Assembly: GCF_001427865.1 (NCBI RefSeq)
Contig: NZ_LMHH01000001.1
Location: 806,001-870,000, forward strand
From: Altererythrobacter sp. Root672
GTDB taxonomy: Bacteria > Pseudomonadota > Alphaproteobacteria > Sphingomonadales > Sphingomonadaceae
Length of the DNA: 64,000 nt
Reading direction: 5' to 3'
The position numbers were made by a program, and so were the translations under genes. Below the pieces are notes generated by a model. The model ran no database searches and was not told the DNA's origin. It was given only the letters and a program-made list of their open reading frames with translations. Of this stretch, positions 8,530 to 17,330 are shown piece after piece (positions within the stretch are counted from its first letter, which is position 1; each line of letters starts with the position of its first letter).

Positions 8530-10113
8530 ATGTTCGGTCGTGTCAAACCGTTGGACGCCATTTTGGCGACGGCAGAAAAGAAATCGCTGCATCGCTCGCT
8601 TGGCTGGTTCCAGCTGACGCTGTTTGGCATCGGCTCGGTTATCGGTACCGGGATCTTCGTGCTCACTGCGGCCGGAGCTCAGAAGGCAGGGCCAGGCTTG
8701 ATGCTGGCCTTCGCCATCGCTGGTCTGGTCTGCATTGTTGCGGCGCTCTGCTACGCCGAGATCGCGTCGATGATCCCCGTCGCCGGAAGCGCCTATACCT
8801 ACAGCTACGCCACGATTGGCGAGATCCTGGCCTGGACAGTCGGCTGGGCCCTGATCATGGAATACGCGATTGCCGCAGCTGCGGTGTCGGTCGGATGGTC
8901 GGGTTACTTTTCCGGGACCATACTCCATCAATTTTTCGGCATAAGTCTGCCACCATGGCTCGCAGCGGGTCCGCTCGCCCTAGGCGGCGCTGAGGGCGGG
9001 TTTATCAACTTCCCGGCGTTTGTGATTGCCTTGCTTGTAACCGGCCTGCTGATTGTCGGCACGAGTGAGAGCGCCAAGTTCAACGCCGTGCTGGTTGCCA
9101 TCAAGGTCGTGGCTCTGACGATCTTCATCGCCTTGACCTTTACCAGTCCCGAATTCGACACCGCCAAGTTCAACCCTTTCCTGCCGGCCGGAGTGTTCGG
9201 AGGATTTGGTACCGGTGTCGGTGCGGTGGGTGCGGCAGCGACAATCTTCTTCGCCTATGTCGGCTTCGATTCGGTCTCGACCGCCGCCGAGGAGACCAAG
9301 AATCCGCAGCGCAACGTCCCGATCGGGCTGATCGGATCGCTGCTGTTCTGCACGGTATTCTACATTCTCGTCGCGGCCGGCGCGATCGGTACGCTCGGCG
9401 GCCAACCGATCATGGGGCCGAACGGCATTCCGTTCCCCGCCGGTTCGGAGGAACTGGCCCGCCAGTGCGCACTGGCACAGTACGCGCAGGAACTGGTTTG
9501 CTCTGACGAGGCGCTGGCCCACGTGCTTCGGTCGATCGGCTTCTCGACCGTCGGCAACATGCTCGGCGTCGCGGCGTTCCTTGCGCTACCTTCGGTTATT
9601 CTCGTGCTGCTGTTCGGTCAGACGCGCATCTTCTTCGTGATGAGCCGTGACGGATTGCTGCCCGAAAAGCTCAGCAAGGTGCATCCGAAGTTCCGTACGC
9701 CTTATGTCGTGACGGCTCTTACCGGCGGCGCCGTGGCGATTGCTGCCGCGTTCTTCCCGGTGGGGCAGTTGGCCGACATTTCCAACGCGGGAACGCTTTA
9801 CGCCTTCCTCATGGTCGCCATCGCAGTCTTGGTGCTGCGAAAGAAGGATGCCGGTCGCAAGCGCCATTTCAGGGTTCCCGGCGTATGGATCGTTGCGCCG
9901 GTGACGATGCTGGGCTGCACGTTCCTTTTCTTCAACCTGCCAGTTCAAGCCATGCTTTTCCTGCCGATCTGGGGCGCGCTCGGACTGGTGATCTATTTCT
10001 TCTACGGCCGCTCGCACAGCCACTTGGGTCGCGGCATCGTGGAAGTACACGAGCCTGAAATCGCCGATATCGAACCCGATATCCCGGGCGTTCCCGATCG
10101 CGGACGTCCCTGA
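8530..10113 (+). CDS. APC-family amino acid permease
   Basis: A 527-residue cytoplasmic-membrane transporter with 12 or more hydrophobic segments. The first TM carries the APC substrate/Na+ site signature FGIGSVIGTGIFVLTA, followed by GLVCIVAALCYAEIASMIPVAGSAYTY split over TM2-3, and FFAYVGFDSVSTAAEE in TM6. It resembles the cationic amino acid transporter / YfnA group. I chose ATG at 8530 because a GGGAGAA ribosome-binding site precedes it and the conserved sequence begins there; an upstream in-frame ATG at 8425 would add 35 non-conserved residues and run into the panB promoter region. It ends at a strong hairpin terminator. Confidence 0.88.
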   Translation: MFGRVKPLDAILATAEKKSLHRSLGWFQLTLFGIGSVIGTGIFVLTAAGAQKAGPGLMLAFAIAGLVCIVAALCYAEIASMIPVAGSAYTYSYATIGEILAWTVGWALIMEYAIAAAAVSVGWSGYFSGTILHQFFGISLPPWLAAGPLALGGAEGGFINFPAFVIALLVTGLLIVGTSESAKFNAVLVAIKVVALTIFIALTFTSPEFDTAKFNPFLPAGVFGGFGTGVGAVGAAATIFFAYVGFDSVSTAAEETKNPQRNVPIGLIGSLLFCTVFYILVAAGAIGTLGGQPIMGPNGIPFPAGSEELARQCALAQYAQELVCSDEALAHVLRSIGFSTVGNMLGVAAFLALPSVILVLLFGQTRIFFVMSRDGLLPEKLSKVHPKFRTPYVVTALTGGAVAIAAAFFPVGQLADISNAGTLYAFLMVAIAVLVLRKKDAGRKRHFRVPGVWIVAPVTMLGCTFLFFNLPVQAMLFLPIWGALGLVIYFFYGRSHSHLGRGIVEVHEPEIADIEPDIPGVPDRGRP

Positions 10114-10119
10114 CGTACA

Positions 10120-10152
10120 AAGGGCCGCTTTCCTCCTGGAGAGCGGCCTTTT
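10120..10152. terminator. Rho-independent terminator between the permease and PPOX genes
   Basis: GGCCGCTTTCC and GGAGAGCGGCC form an 11-bp stem (one G-T pair) around a TCCT loop and are followed by TTTTCC on the plus strand. A-tracts on the left side give U residues in the minus direction, so it can serve both convergent genes. Confidence 0.85.
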
Positions 10153-10155
10153 CCG

Positions 10156-10626
10156 TTATAGCTTAGTCTGGACGTGCTGGCCGGCCGCGGTTTCGCGGAT
10201 GTCGTAACCGAGCATCATCTTGGCGGTGTTGATCAAACCATAGTCGAGGTTCCAGATCTCGGCGTCCTCGATCTCCATGCGCAGCATCAGCAGATTGGGA
10301 TCGTCCTTCCCGCCGGGAAACCAGGCCTGGACCGCGGGACTCCATTCCAGATCGAAGCGGGCAGCGTCGGTTTCCTCGATCAGGGTGCCGGAGAAGCGGG
10401 CGAACAGGTCGTGGCCTTTACCGGTGAACGTCGCCGTGGCTTTGCCACCTTGAGCGAAGGGGCCTCTACGGCTGGTGAAGAACCAGATCGTGCTGTGAGC
10501 CTCGCTGTCGAGCTGCGCCATCATCGGCACTGCGGTTTGGGGATCGTCACCGACCTGCAGGAACACGAACGGGCTATCCGCAAGCGTGGTCCAGAATTTG
10601 TGCTTGAGGGTCGTGGCCTTGTCCAT
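10156..10626 (-). CDS. Pyridoxamine 5'-phosphate oxidase-fold protein (general stress protein 26 type)
   Basis: A 156-residue single-domain protein starting MDKATTLKHKFW. The split-barrel flavin-binding fold is indicated by FVFLQVGDD, the STIWFFTSRRGPFAQ strand-turn, and the C-terminal EWSPAVQAWFPGG / DAEIWNLDYG motifs typical of the YdaG/GsiB-26 stress group. These proteins bind FMN or a related cofactor, and their exact reaction is usually unknown. I chose the start because GGAGAAA precedes it at good spacing; the longer in-frame ORF would cross the LexA box and the divergent imuA promoter. Sharing a promoter region with imuA raises the possibility of SOS influence. Confidence 0.85.
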   Translation of the reverse strand: MDKATTLKHKFWTTLADSPFVFLQVGDDPQTAVPMMAQLDSEAHSTIWFFTSRRGPFAQGGKATATFTGKGHDLFARFSGTLIEETDAARFDLEWSPAVQAWFPGGKDDPNLLMLRMEIEDAEIWNLDYGLINTAKMMLGYDIRETAAGQHVQTKL

Positions 10627-10697
10627 GCGAGTTTCTCCGCTTTTCCGAACAACCCCGCAAGGCCGGGCACAGTTCCGTTGCCATTCCCTCCAAGTGG

Positions 10698-10712
10698 GAA
10701 CATAAAGTGAAC
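10698..10712. promoter_or_regulatory. LexA box upstream of imuA
   Basis: GAAC-ATAAAGT-GAAC is a perfect direct repeat with a 7-base spacer, the alphaproteobacterial LexA operator (GTTC-N7-GTTC on the other strand). It ends 17 bases before the imuA start and 71 bases upstream of the divergent PPOX gene. Confidence 0.88.
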
Positions 10713-10729
10713 ATTGGAGTCGATTCGCC

Positions 10730-11452
10730 GTGAACTTGTCCGCCTTCCCAACTGCCGCGCAGTTATCACTGCCGGGCGAACGCGCTTCCCGCTGGCGGGA
10801 GGGCTTGCCCTGCGCGCCGCATAGCGAGGTTTTCGCCAATGGGGACGAAGGTAGCGGGACGGCCGCGGCGCTGGCCCTGGCGCTCGATGGATTGCGCGGA
10901 CAGGGCGGGGAGGGGCGCAGCTTGCTGTGGGTGCAGGACAACGCCTCGCTTCGCCTCAATGGGCGGCCTTATCGCGCAGGCTTGCCGCCTGCGCTGCGTA
11001 GCCGGGTGATCCATGTCCTCGCTCCCAAACCGGAAGACGCGCTGTTCGCGCTGGAGGAAGGAATACGCTGCCGCGACATGGCCTGCGTGATCGGAGAGAT
11101 CGTGGGTAATCCCAAGGTGCTCGACTTCACGGCCTCGCGACGTCTGACGCTGGCGGCCGAACGGTACGGCGTTCCGTTGTTCCTGGTCCGTCACGACGCG
11201 CAGCAGGACCTGTCTTCGGCACGGATGCGTTGGCAGGTTCGCTCGGCCGCGTCGCTGCCACCGCAATGGAATGTTGCTGCTCCCGGCACACCCGCCTGGC
11301 ATGCCGAGCTGTTTCGCGCCCGCAATCTTGCCACCGGAGAATGGATATTGCGCGATGACGGAAAAGGTCTCGCCGCCGAACGCCCTTCCGCCGCGCCGGA
11401 TCATGGCGATCTGGCTGCCGCGGCTGGCGGTCGATCGCTGGCGGCAAGCTGA
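10730..11452 (+). CDS. imuA: ImuA, SOS mutagenesis accessory protein (RecA/SulA-like)
   Basis: A 240-residue protein that begins the imuA-imuB-dnaE2 mutagenesis block. The pattern matches ImuA: an N-terminal segment ending in EVFANGDEGSGTAAALALAL, a degenerate RecA-like core (LLWVQDNASLRLNG; HVLAPKPEDALFALEEG; CVIGEIVGNPKVLDFTASRRL) and a Pro-rich C-terminus. No intact Walker A is visible, as usual for the family. In other bacteria ImuA works with ImuB and DnaE2 in damage-induced translesion synthesis. The LexA box just upstream indicates SOS control. The 3' end overlaps imuB by about 100 bases in another frame. Confidence 0.88.
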   Translation: MNLSAFPTAAQLSLPGERASRWREGLPCAPHSEVFANGDEGSGTAAALALALDGLRGQGGEGRSLLWVQDNASLRLNGRPYRAGLPPALRSRVIHVLAPKPEDALFALEEGIRCRDMACVIGEIVGNPKVLDFTASRRLTLAAERYGVPLFLVRHDAQQDLSSARMRWQVRSAASLPPQWNVAAPGTPAWHAELFRARNLATGEWILRDDGKGLAAERPSAAPDHGDLAAAAGGRSLAAS

Positions 11453-12932
11453 AGGCTGCGGCCGGGGGCAGGGCGCGGATGCCGAACCCTACGCGCTGAT
11501 CGCCGAAACCGCCCACGGACTCCGTATCGAAGCGGTCAACGACACCGGCCTCGCCGCCGGCGCGCGGCCGGGCATGGCGGTAGCCGATGCCCGGGCCGTG
11601 TGTCCGGCGCTCAAGGTTGCGCCTTCGGACCCGCTGGGCGACCTCGCGTTTCTCGAACGCCTGGCGGCTTGGGCGCATCGCTGGGGGCCGTGGGCGGCGC
11701 TCGATCCGCCTGACGGTTTGCTGGTCGACATCAGCGCCGTTGCTCACCTGTTCGGTGGAGAGGAGCAGTTGCTGGCCGAGGTGCAAACCCGCTTTGCCGC
11801 GCAAGGCCTTGCTGCACGTGCAGCCATCGCGCCGACGGCCGGGGCGGCTTGGGCGATTGCCCATTATGGAAACGGCTCGCTGATCCTTACGCCCCAGGAC
11901 AGTACCGAAGCTCTCGCCGGGCTGCCGGTGGCGGCCTTGAGGCTCGACGGCGAAGTGTTGCTGGTGCTGCGGCGGCTGGGGCTCAAACGCATCGGCGATC
12001 TGGCCGGGGTCGGGCGCGACGCGCTCAAGCGCCGGTTTCGGCATCGGTCACCGGCCGCCAATCCTTTGCTGAGGATGGACCAGTTGCTGGGCCGAGCACC
12101 GGAGCCCTTACTGCCGGTGGTTCCCGTGAGCACGGCCCTGGTCCAGCGCGGATTGCTCGAACCGATCCGCCACAGCGAGTTGCTCGCTCGCGTCGTGGCG
12201 GACCTTGCCGCCGACATGGCGCGCGAACTCGAAGCACGGGGGGAGGGCGCGCGGCGGCTCGAGCTCGGGCTGTGGCGAGTGGATGGCGACGTGGTGCAGC
12301 GCTCGCTCGAACTGGCCGCGGCCACGCGCGAAGCAGCGCACATCGCTCGCCTGTTTGCCGGTCGGCTCGACGATATCGATGCCGGTTTCGGGATCGAGCT
12401 GGTGCGGATGCGCGCGCTCTGGGTAGAGCCGCTCGCGGTGGTCCAAAGGGGCCTTGGCGCCCAGGCCGAGGATGCCGGCACTTCGCTGGCGGCCTGCATC
12501 GACCGGCTGACCATGCGGCTCGGCACGTCCGCCGTCCGCCGTCCCGTTCCTTATGCGAGCCACATTCCCGAGCGCGCGCAGCGTTGGCAGCCCCCGCTCG
12601 AACCCGAACCGGTCTCGCAGGAGGAATTGACGTTCCATGCCCGTCCGCTGAAGCTGCTCGACCGGGCGGAGCCGATAGCCGTGCTCTATGCGACGCCCGA
12701 TGGTCATCCCCGTCAGTTCCGCTGGCGCGGTGGCTTGCATGAGGTCGTGCGCGTTGAAGGGCCCGAACGGATCGCACCCGAATGGTGGCGCGAAAGGGGC
12801 GGTACGCGGCTGAGGGACTATTACCGCATCGAGGACAGCGAAGGTCGCCGCTACTGGATTTACCGCGCGGGTCTGGCGGGAGACGGACGTGGCGGTGCGC
12901 CCGATTGGTTTCTTCAGGGGCTGTACAGCTAA
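11355..12932 (+). CDS. imuB: ImuB, inactive Y-family DNA polymerase homologue
   Basis: A protein of about 525 residues with the Y-family fold. The N-terminal palm begins RRIMAIWLPRLAVDRW, where active polymerases have a catalytic Asp, and continues with GMAVADARAVCPAL and GLLVDISAVAHLFGGEE. The middle has a helix-hairpin-helix region (LRRLGLKRIGDLAGV), and the C-terminus is a little-finger-like extension ending DWFLQGLYS. Loss of catalytic acidic residues is characteristic of ImuB, which bridges DnaE2, ImuA and the beta clamp. I chose ATG 11355 by conserved length; ATG 11403, immediately before AIWLPRL, is also possible and neither has a strong ribosome-binding site. It lies out of frame over the end of imuA. 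Confidence 0.9.
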   Translation: MTEKVSPPNALPPRRIMAIWLPRLAVDRWRQAEGCGRGQGADAEPYALIAETAHGLRIEAVNDTGLAAGARPGMAVADARAVCPALKVAPSDPLGDLAFLERLAAWAHRWGPWAALDPPDGLLVDISAVAHLFGGEEQLLAEVQTRFAAQGLAARAAIAPTAGAAWAIAHYGNGSLILTPQDSTEALAGLPVAALRLDGEVLLVLRRLGLKRIGDLAGVGRDALKRRFRHRSPAANPLLRMDQLLGRAPEPLLPVVPVSTALVQRGLLEPIRHSELLARVVADLAADMARELEARGEGARRLELGLWRVDGDVVQRSLELAAATREAAHIARLFAGRLDDIDAGFGIELVRMRALWVEPLAVVQRGLGAQAEDAGTSLAACIDRLTMRLGTSAVRRPVPYASHIPERAQRWQPPLEPEPVSQEELTFHARPLKLLDRAEPIAVLYATPDGHPRQFRWRGGLHEVVRVEGPERIAPEWWRERGGTRLRDYYRIEDSEGRRYWIYRAGLAGDGRGGAPDWFLQGLYS

Positions 12933-12976
12933 ACCATGGCTGGACGCGGCAATCCGAACCAACCTAGGGGCCTTCG

Positions 12977-13291
12977 ATGCAAGCAGTGATCGAATCTCTC
13001 GTCACCGGTTATCGGTCGGCAAAGCAATATCTGTCGACCGTCACCGGTGCTTCCGAGGACCTGCTGCACGTTCACACCGGACTGCTGATCTTTGTCCTGG
13101 CTGCCCTGATCCTGCGCAAAAAGATGCGCTCTCCGATACCCCTCGCTCTGGTCGTCTTCTTTGCCACGCTGAATGAAGTGGTGGATTGGTATTCAGGCAC
13201 TCCGCAAGCGCCCTTCGAACACTACATCGATTTTGCCAACACGGTGTTCTGGCCGACCGTGCTGTTCCTGCTCGCGCGGCGCTGGCGCTAG
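12977..13291 (+). CDS. Small membrane protein of unknown function between imuB and dnaE2
   Basis: A 104-residue protein starting MQAVIESLVTGY. It has two or three hydrophobic stretches (LLIFVLAALIL, LALVVFFATLN, TVFWPTVLFLLAR) and a polar centre containing NEVVDWYSG, faintly like the helix-acid-helix layout of VanZ-type proteins. I do not recognise the family. A GGGG-containing ribosome-binding site precedes the ATG, and the gene follows imuB by 44 bases, so it may be read from the imuA promoter. It ends before the second LexA box. Whether it has any role in mutagenesis is unknown. Confidence 0.7.
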   Translation: MQAVIESLVTGYRSAKQYLSTVTGASEDLLHVHTGLLIFVLAALILRKKMRSPIPLALVVFFATLNEVVDWYSGTPQAPFEHYIDFANTVFWPTVLFLLARRWR

Positions 13292-13339
13292 GCCAGCCGA
13301 CCGAAAAAGAGCCGAGGGTTAAGACCGGGGTCTTGAAAG

Positions 13340-13354
13340 GAACAAATAGCGAAC
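13340..13354. promoter_or_regulatory. LexA box upstream of dnaE2
   Basis: GAAC-AAATAGC-GAAC is a second perfect alphaproteobacterial LexA operator, 60 bases before the dnaE2 ATG. It indicates that dnaE2 has its own SOS promoter and is not only read through from imuA. Confidence 0.88.
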
Positions 13355-13414
13355 ATAAATATGGATCGTAGCGATCTTTGCCTGCGCGTTTGAAAGCCAG
13401 ACGGCTAAGGTGCC

Positions 13415-16400
13415 ATGCCCGAATCCTCACTCACTCCCGGCAAGCGCCGGACCCAGGTCGATCCCGACACGATAACCCCGCCCCCACGGGCGGCGTTCGT
13501 CGAACTCGGGCTCATTTCCTGCTTTTCGTTTCTGCGCGGGGCATCGGACGCGGTCGACCTGGTGAATGCCGCCTCGGCGCTGGGTTACGATGCGGTCGGT
13601 ATTGCCGATGTCAATTCGATGGCCGGGGTGGTGCGTATCCACACAGAGGCCCGAACCTTGAAGCTCAGGCCCCTCATCGGTTGCCGGATCGAGACGGTCG
13701 AAGGTCTCGCCTTCCTCGCCTACCCGACTGACCGAGCCGCCTATGGCCGCTTGTGCCGGCTGATCTCGGCCGGGCGGATGAGCACGCTTGAGGGGGAATG
13801 GCAGGAGAAGGGCGTCTGCGATATCTCGTTGCGGCTGCTGGCTGAGCACGCCGAGGGCGTGCAGCTGATCCTATTGCCGCCTCGGGATATCGATGCCGAA
13901 CTCACCGTAGAGATCGAAAGCAACGTCATCCCCCTACCGCTTGCGGGAGGGGCTGAAACGTCACCTGAGCAGGACCGCAGTTCGCTAACTGCTCGGTTTC
14001 TCGAGATCCTTCCCCATCTCGCCCAACAACTCCCCACGCTGCGTCACCTCGCCGCGAGCTATCTCTATCGGGGTGACGACGTGGCCCGGATCGACCGGCT
14101 CGACACCTTGGCCAAGGTGAACGGCCTGGCTCTCCTCGCCACCAACGACGTTCATTACCACGCGCCCGACCGCCGGCCGCTGCATGATGTGATGACGGCA
14201 ATCCGGCACAAGACCACTGTCGCCAAGGCGGGGCACCGGCTCCACGCCAATGCGGAACGGCATCTCAAGAGCCCCGACGACATGCTCGCACTGTTCGCGC
14301 GATGGCCGCACGCCATCGTGGCGTCGCGCGAAGTGGCCGATGCCTGCCAGTTCAGCCTCGACGAGTTGAAATACGAGTACCCGAAGAAGGCCTATCCTGA
14401 TGGCATGACGTCACAGGAGTATCTCGAACAGCAGACGTGGGAAGGCACTAAATGGCGTTATCCCAAGGGCTTGTCTGACACTATCAAGAAAACACTTGAG
14501 CGTGAGCTGGAATTGATCCGCAAGCTTCGGCTTGCGCCCTATTTCCTGACCATCAAGGAGATCGTCGACTACGCCCGCAGCCGGGAACCGCCGATCCTGT
14601 GCCAGGGCCGCGGCTCGGCAGCCAATTCGGCGGTCTGCTTCTGCCTCGGGATCACCTCGGTCGATCCGGCCGAGCACCAGTTGCTGTTCGACCGCTTCAT
14701 TTCCGAAGAGCGGAGCGAACCGCCCGATATCGATGTCGATTTCGAACACGAACGGCGCGAGGAGGTGATCCAGCACATCTACGAAGAATACGGCCGCTCT
14801 CACGCCGGGCTTTGCGCCACGGTGATCCACTACCGCCCGCGCATGGCGATCCGCGAAGTCGGTAAGGTCATGGGGCTGTCCGAGGACGTAACCTCGTCGC
14901 TCGCCCGCACAGTCTGGGGTGGCCATGGGAATGAGATCGACGAAGACCATGTCCTGAGGGAAACGGGCCTCGACTTGTCCGATCCGCACTTGAGACGGGT
15001 TCTGAAGTTGACCCAGCAAATGATCGGCATGCCCCGGCATCTGAGCCAGCACGTCGGAGGCTTCATCCTCACCGACAGCCTGCTGACCGAGACCGTGCCG
15101 ATCGGGAATGGCGCGATGCCCGAGCGGAGCTTCATCGAATGGGACAAGGACGACATCGACGACCTCGGCATCTTCAAGGTCGACGTTCTCGCACTCGGCA
15201 TGCTGACGTGTATCAGGAAGGGCTTCGATCTCCTTGAAAAACATCATGATCGCAGCCTGACTCTCGCGACTTTGCCCCAGGAAGATCCGGCAGTTTACGA
15301 CATGCTCTGCAAGGGGGACTCACTCGGGGTCTTCCAGGTGGAGAGCCGGGCGCAGATGAACATGCTCCCACGCCTCAGGCCGCGTCGGTTCTACGATCTG
15401 GTGGTCGAAGTGGCGATCGTGCGTCCGGGGCCGATCCAGGGGGACATGGTCCATCCCTACCTCAAGCAGCGCAAGGCGGAGCGCGAAGGGAAGACCAGCT
15501 TCCACCTGCCAGGCCCCGCACCGGAACATGGCCCCGCCGATGAGCTGTCCTCAATTCTCGGGCGCACTTACGGCGTGCCGATCTTCCAGGAGCAGGCAAT
15601 GAAGATCGCGCTCGATGCAGCAAAGTTCACGCCGGCCGAAGCGAACCGGCTGCGCAAGGCCATGGCGACGTTCCGTTCGCGCGGTATGGTTCATGAGCTG
15701 GAGGACCTCATGGTCGGCCGCATGGTCGGGCGCGGCTACGATCCGGAGTTCGCCCAGCGCTGCTTCAACCAGATCAAGGGATTCGGCGAGTACGGCTTTC
15801 CCGAAAGCCACGCGGCGAGCTTTGCGCACCTGGTCTATGTCTCGAGCTGGCTGAAATGCCACTACCCGGCCGCCTTTGCCGCCGCGTTGCTCAATTCCCA
15901 GCCGATGGGCTTCTATGCCCCCGCGCAGATCGTCCGCGACGCGGCGGAGCACGGGGTCACGGTCCTGCCAATCGACGTTAATCATTCGGACTGGGATTGC
16001 ACCTTGGAGGAGCGAGGGCACGGCGTCGCGCTCCGCCTTGGCCTGCGGCAGGTCGATGGGCTCCCCGAACATGTCGCAGCGAAACTGGTGGCAAGGCGGC
16101 AGGCGGCAGGGCCTTATCGCGACGTGACCGAACTGCGCGACCTGGCCAAGGTCCCGCCCGCTCATATCGAGCGCCTCGCCTCGGCCGATTGTTTCGGTTC
16201 GCTCGCCCTGCCGCGGCGGCAGGCCTTGTGGGATGCGCGGAGCCTGACGGCGGGATCTGAGCTGCCGCTGTTCCGCTATGCCGAGGAACGCGAAGAGGGG
16301 GCGGAGCGCGCGATCACGAGCTTGCCCGCTATGCCTCTGTCGGAGGAGGTGATCGCCGACTACCAGACCCACCGCCTATCGCTGAAAGCCCATCCGATGA

Positions 16401-16831
16401 GCTTCCTGCGCGCTTCTCTGACCGAGCGCGGCTTTCTGCGGGCCAGTGACTTGCGCAGCCGCAAGCACCGCGCGATGGTCAATGTCGCCGGCGTCGTGCT
16501 GATCCGCCAGCGGCCGGGTTCGGCCAAGGGCGTGGTGTTCATCACGCTCGAGGACGAGACCGGGGTCGCCAACCTGGTCGTGTGGCCGGACACGATGGAG
16601 CGATATCGCAAGGTGGTGATGGGCGCGCGGCTGATCGAGGTCCGCGGCCGTGTCGAATATGACGAGGACGTGATCCACGTGATCGCCGCGCATCTCACCG
16701 ACGCGACGGAACAACTGCACCGCTTGTCCGACGACATGCTCAAGCCGGCCCTGGCCTATGGCGACCACGGCGGAAACCATCGTCACCCGCGCAATGTCAG
16801 GGTCATTCCCAAGTCACGGGACTTCCACTGA
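13415..16831 (+). CDS. dnaE2: Error-prone DNA polymerase DnaE2 (ImuC)
   Basis: A 1138-residue C-family polymerase. The N-terminal PHP domain opens FVELGLISCFSFLRGASDAV, and the palm holds the catalytic acidic cluster PPDIDVDFEHERR at about residues 436-448. Downstream are the fingers, the tandem HhH region and an OB fold (VNVAGVVLIRQRPGSAKG). The FSFLRGAS motif and the short C-terminus, without the tau-binding region of DnaE1, place it in the DnaE2 group. With ImuA and ImuB it performs induced mutagenic lesion bypass. Transcription is predicted to be LexA-controlled from 13340-13354 and to end at the hairpin after 16842. Confidence 0.95.
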   Translation: MPESSLTPGKRRTQVDPDTITPPPRAAFVELGLISCFSFLRGASDAVDLVNAASALGYDAVGIADVNSMAGVVRIHTEARTLKLRPLIGCRIETVEGLAFLAYPTDRAAYGRLCRLISAGRMSTLEGEWQEKGVCDISLRLLAEHAEGVQLILLPPRDIDAELTVEIESNVIPLPLAGGAETSPEQDRSSLTARFLEILPHLAQQLPTLRHLAASYLYRGDDVARIDRLDTLAKVNGLALLATNDVHYHAPDRRPLHDVMTAIRHKTTVAKAGHRLHANAERHLKSPDDMLALFARWPHAIVASREVADACQFSLDELKYEYPKKAYPDGMTSQEYLEQQTWEGTKWRYPKGLSDTIKKTLERELELIRKLRLAPYFLTIKEIVDYARSREPPILCQGRGSAANSAVCFCLGITSVDPAEHQLLFDRFISEERSEPPDIDVDFEHERREEVIQHIYEEYGRSHAGLCATVIHYRPRMAIREVGKVMGLSEDVTSSLARTVWGGHGNEIDEDHVLRETGLDLSDPHLRRVLKLTQQMIGMPRHLSQHVGGFILTDSLLTETVPIGNGAMPERSFIEWDKDDIDDLGIFKVDVLALGMLTCIRKGFDLLEKHHDRSLTLATLPQEDPAVYDMLCKGDSLGVFQVESRAQMNMLPRLRPRRFYDLVVEVAIVRPGPIQGDMVHPYLKQRKAEREGKTSFHLPGPAPEHGPADELSSILGRTYGVPIFQEQAMKIALDAAKFTPAEANRLRKAMATFRSRGMVHELEDLMVGRMVGRGYDPEFAQRCFNQIKGFGEYGFPESHAASFAHLVYVSSWLKCHYPAAFAAALLNSQPMGFYAPAQIVRDAAEHGVTVLPIDVNHSDWDCTLEERGHGVALRLGLRQVDGLPEHVAAKLVARRQAAGPYRDVTELRDLAKVPPAHIERLASADCFGSLALPRRQALWDARSLTAGSELPLFRYAEEREEGAERAITSLPAMPLSEEVIADYQTHRLSLKAHPMSFLRASLTERGFLRASDLRSRKHRAMVNVAGVVLIRQRPGSAKGVVFITLEDETGVANLVVWPDTMERYRKVVMGARLIEVRGRVEYDEDVIHVIAAHLTDATEQLHRLSDDMLKPALAYGDHGGNHRHPRNVRVIPKSRDFH

Positions 16832-16841
16832 CGAGGTACCT

Positions 16842-16863
16842 GCGCCGGAATACCGGCGCTTTC
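16842..16863 (+). terminator. Terminator of dnaE2
   Basis: GCGCCGG (16842-16848) and CCGGCGC (16853-16859) form a 7-bp GC stem with an AATA loop followed by TTT, 10 bases after the dnaE2 stop. The U-tract is short. Confidence 0.7.
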
Positions 16864-16938
16864 CGTCGAACGCAGCTTTGCCTGCACAGTTCGTCGCCCT
16901 AGGACAGTGGACTACGAATCCACCAAAGAGAGGAAATC

Positions 16939-17283
16939 ATGAGCATTCGTCGCATCGAACCGGGCCCGCGGATGAGCCAGGCAGCAGTTCACAACGGTAT
17001 CGCCTACCTTGCCGGACAAGTCGGTGCGCCGGGTGAAAGTGTCGCCACCCAGACCACCGCGGTCCTGGCGCAGATCGACAGGCTGCTGGCCGAGGCGGGC
17101 TCCGACAAGTCGCGCATCCTCACCGCCACGATCTGGCTCGCCGACATGGCCGACTTCGCGGAAATGAACTCGGTCTGGGACGTGTGGGTCGACAAGGACA
17201 ACCCGCCCGCCCGCGCCACCGGCGAAGCGAAGCTTGCTACCCCGGACTACCGGGTCGAGATCATCATCACTGCGGTTTGCTGA
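16939..17283 (+). CDS. RidA/YjgF-family protein
   Basis: A 114-residue single-domain protein preceded by AGAGAGGAAA. It has the chorismate-mutase-like RidA fold: AVHNGIAYLAGQVGA near the N-terminus, NPPARATGEAKLA with the conserved Arg that binds the substrate carboxylate, and the C-terminal VEIIITAV with its conserved Glu. Its start and spacing look like the YoaB-type subfamily rather than classical RidA. Archetypal members hydrolyse reactive enamine/imine intermediates from PLP enzymes. It stands alone between dnaE2 and a convergent MarR gene. Confidence 0.88.
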   Translation: MSIRRIEPGPRMSQAAVHNGIAYLAGQVGAPGESVATQTTAVLAQIDRLLAEAGSDKSRILTATIWLADMADFAEMNSVWDVWVDKDNPPARATGEAKLATPDYRVEIIITAVC

Positions 17284-17330
17284 TGAAGCGTTGTGGGTGG
17301 GGGACGGGTCGCTCCTCACCTACCGTGCGA

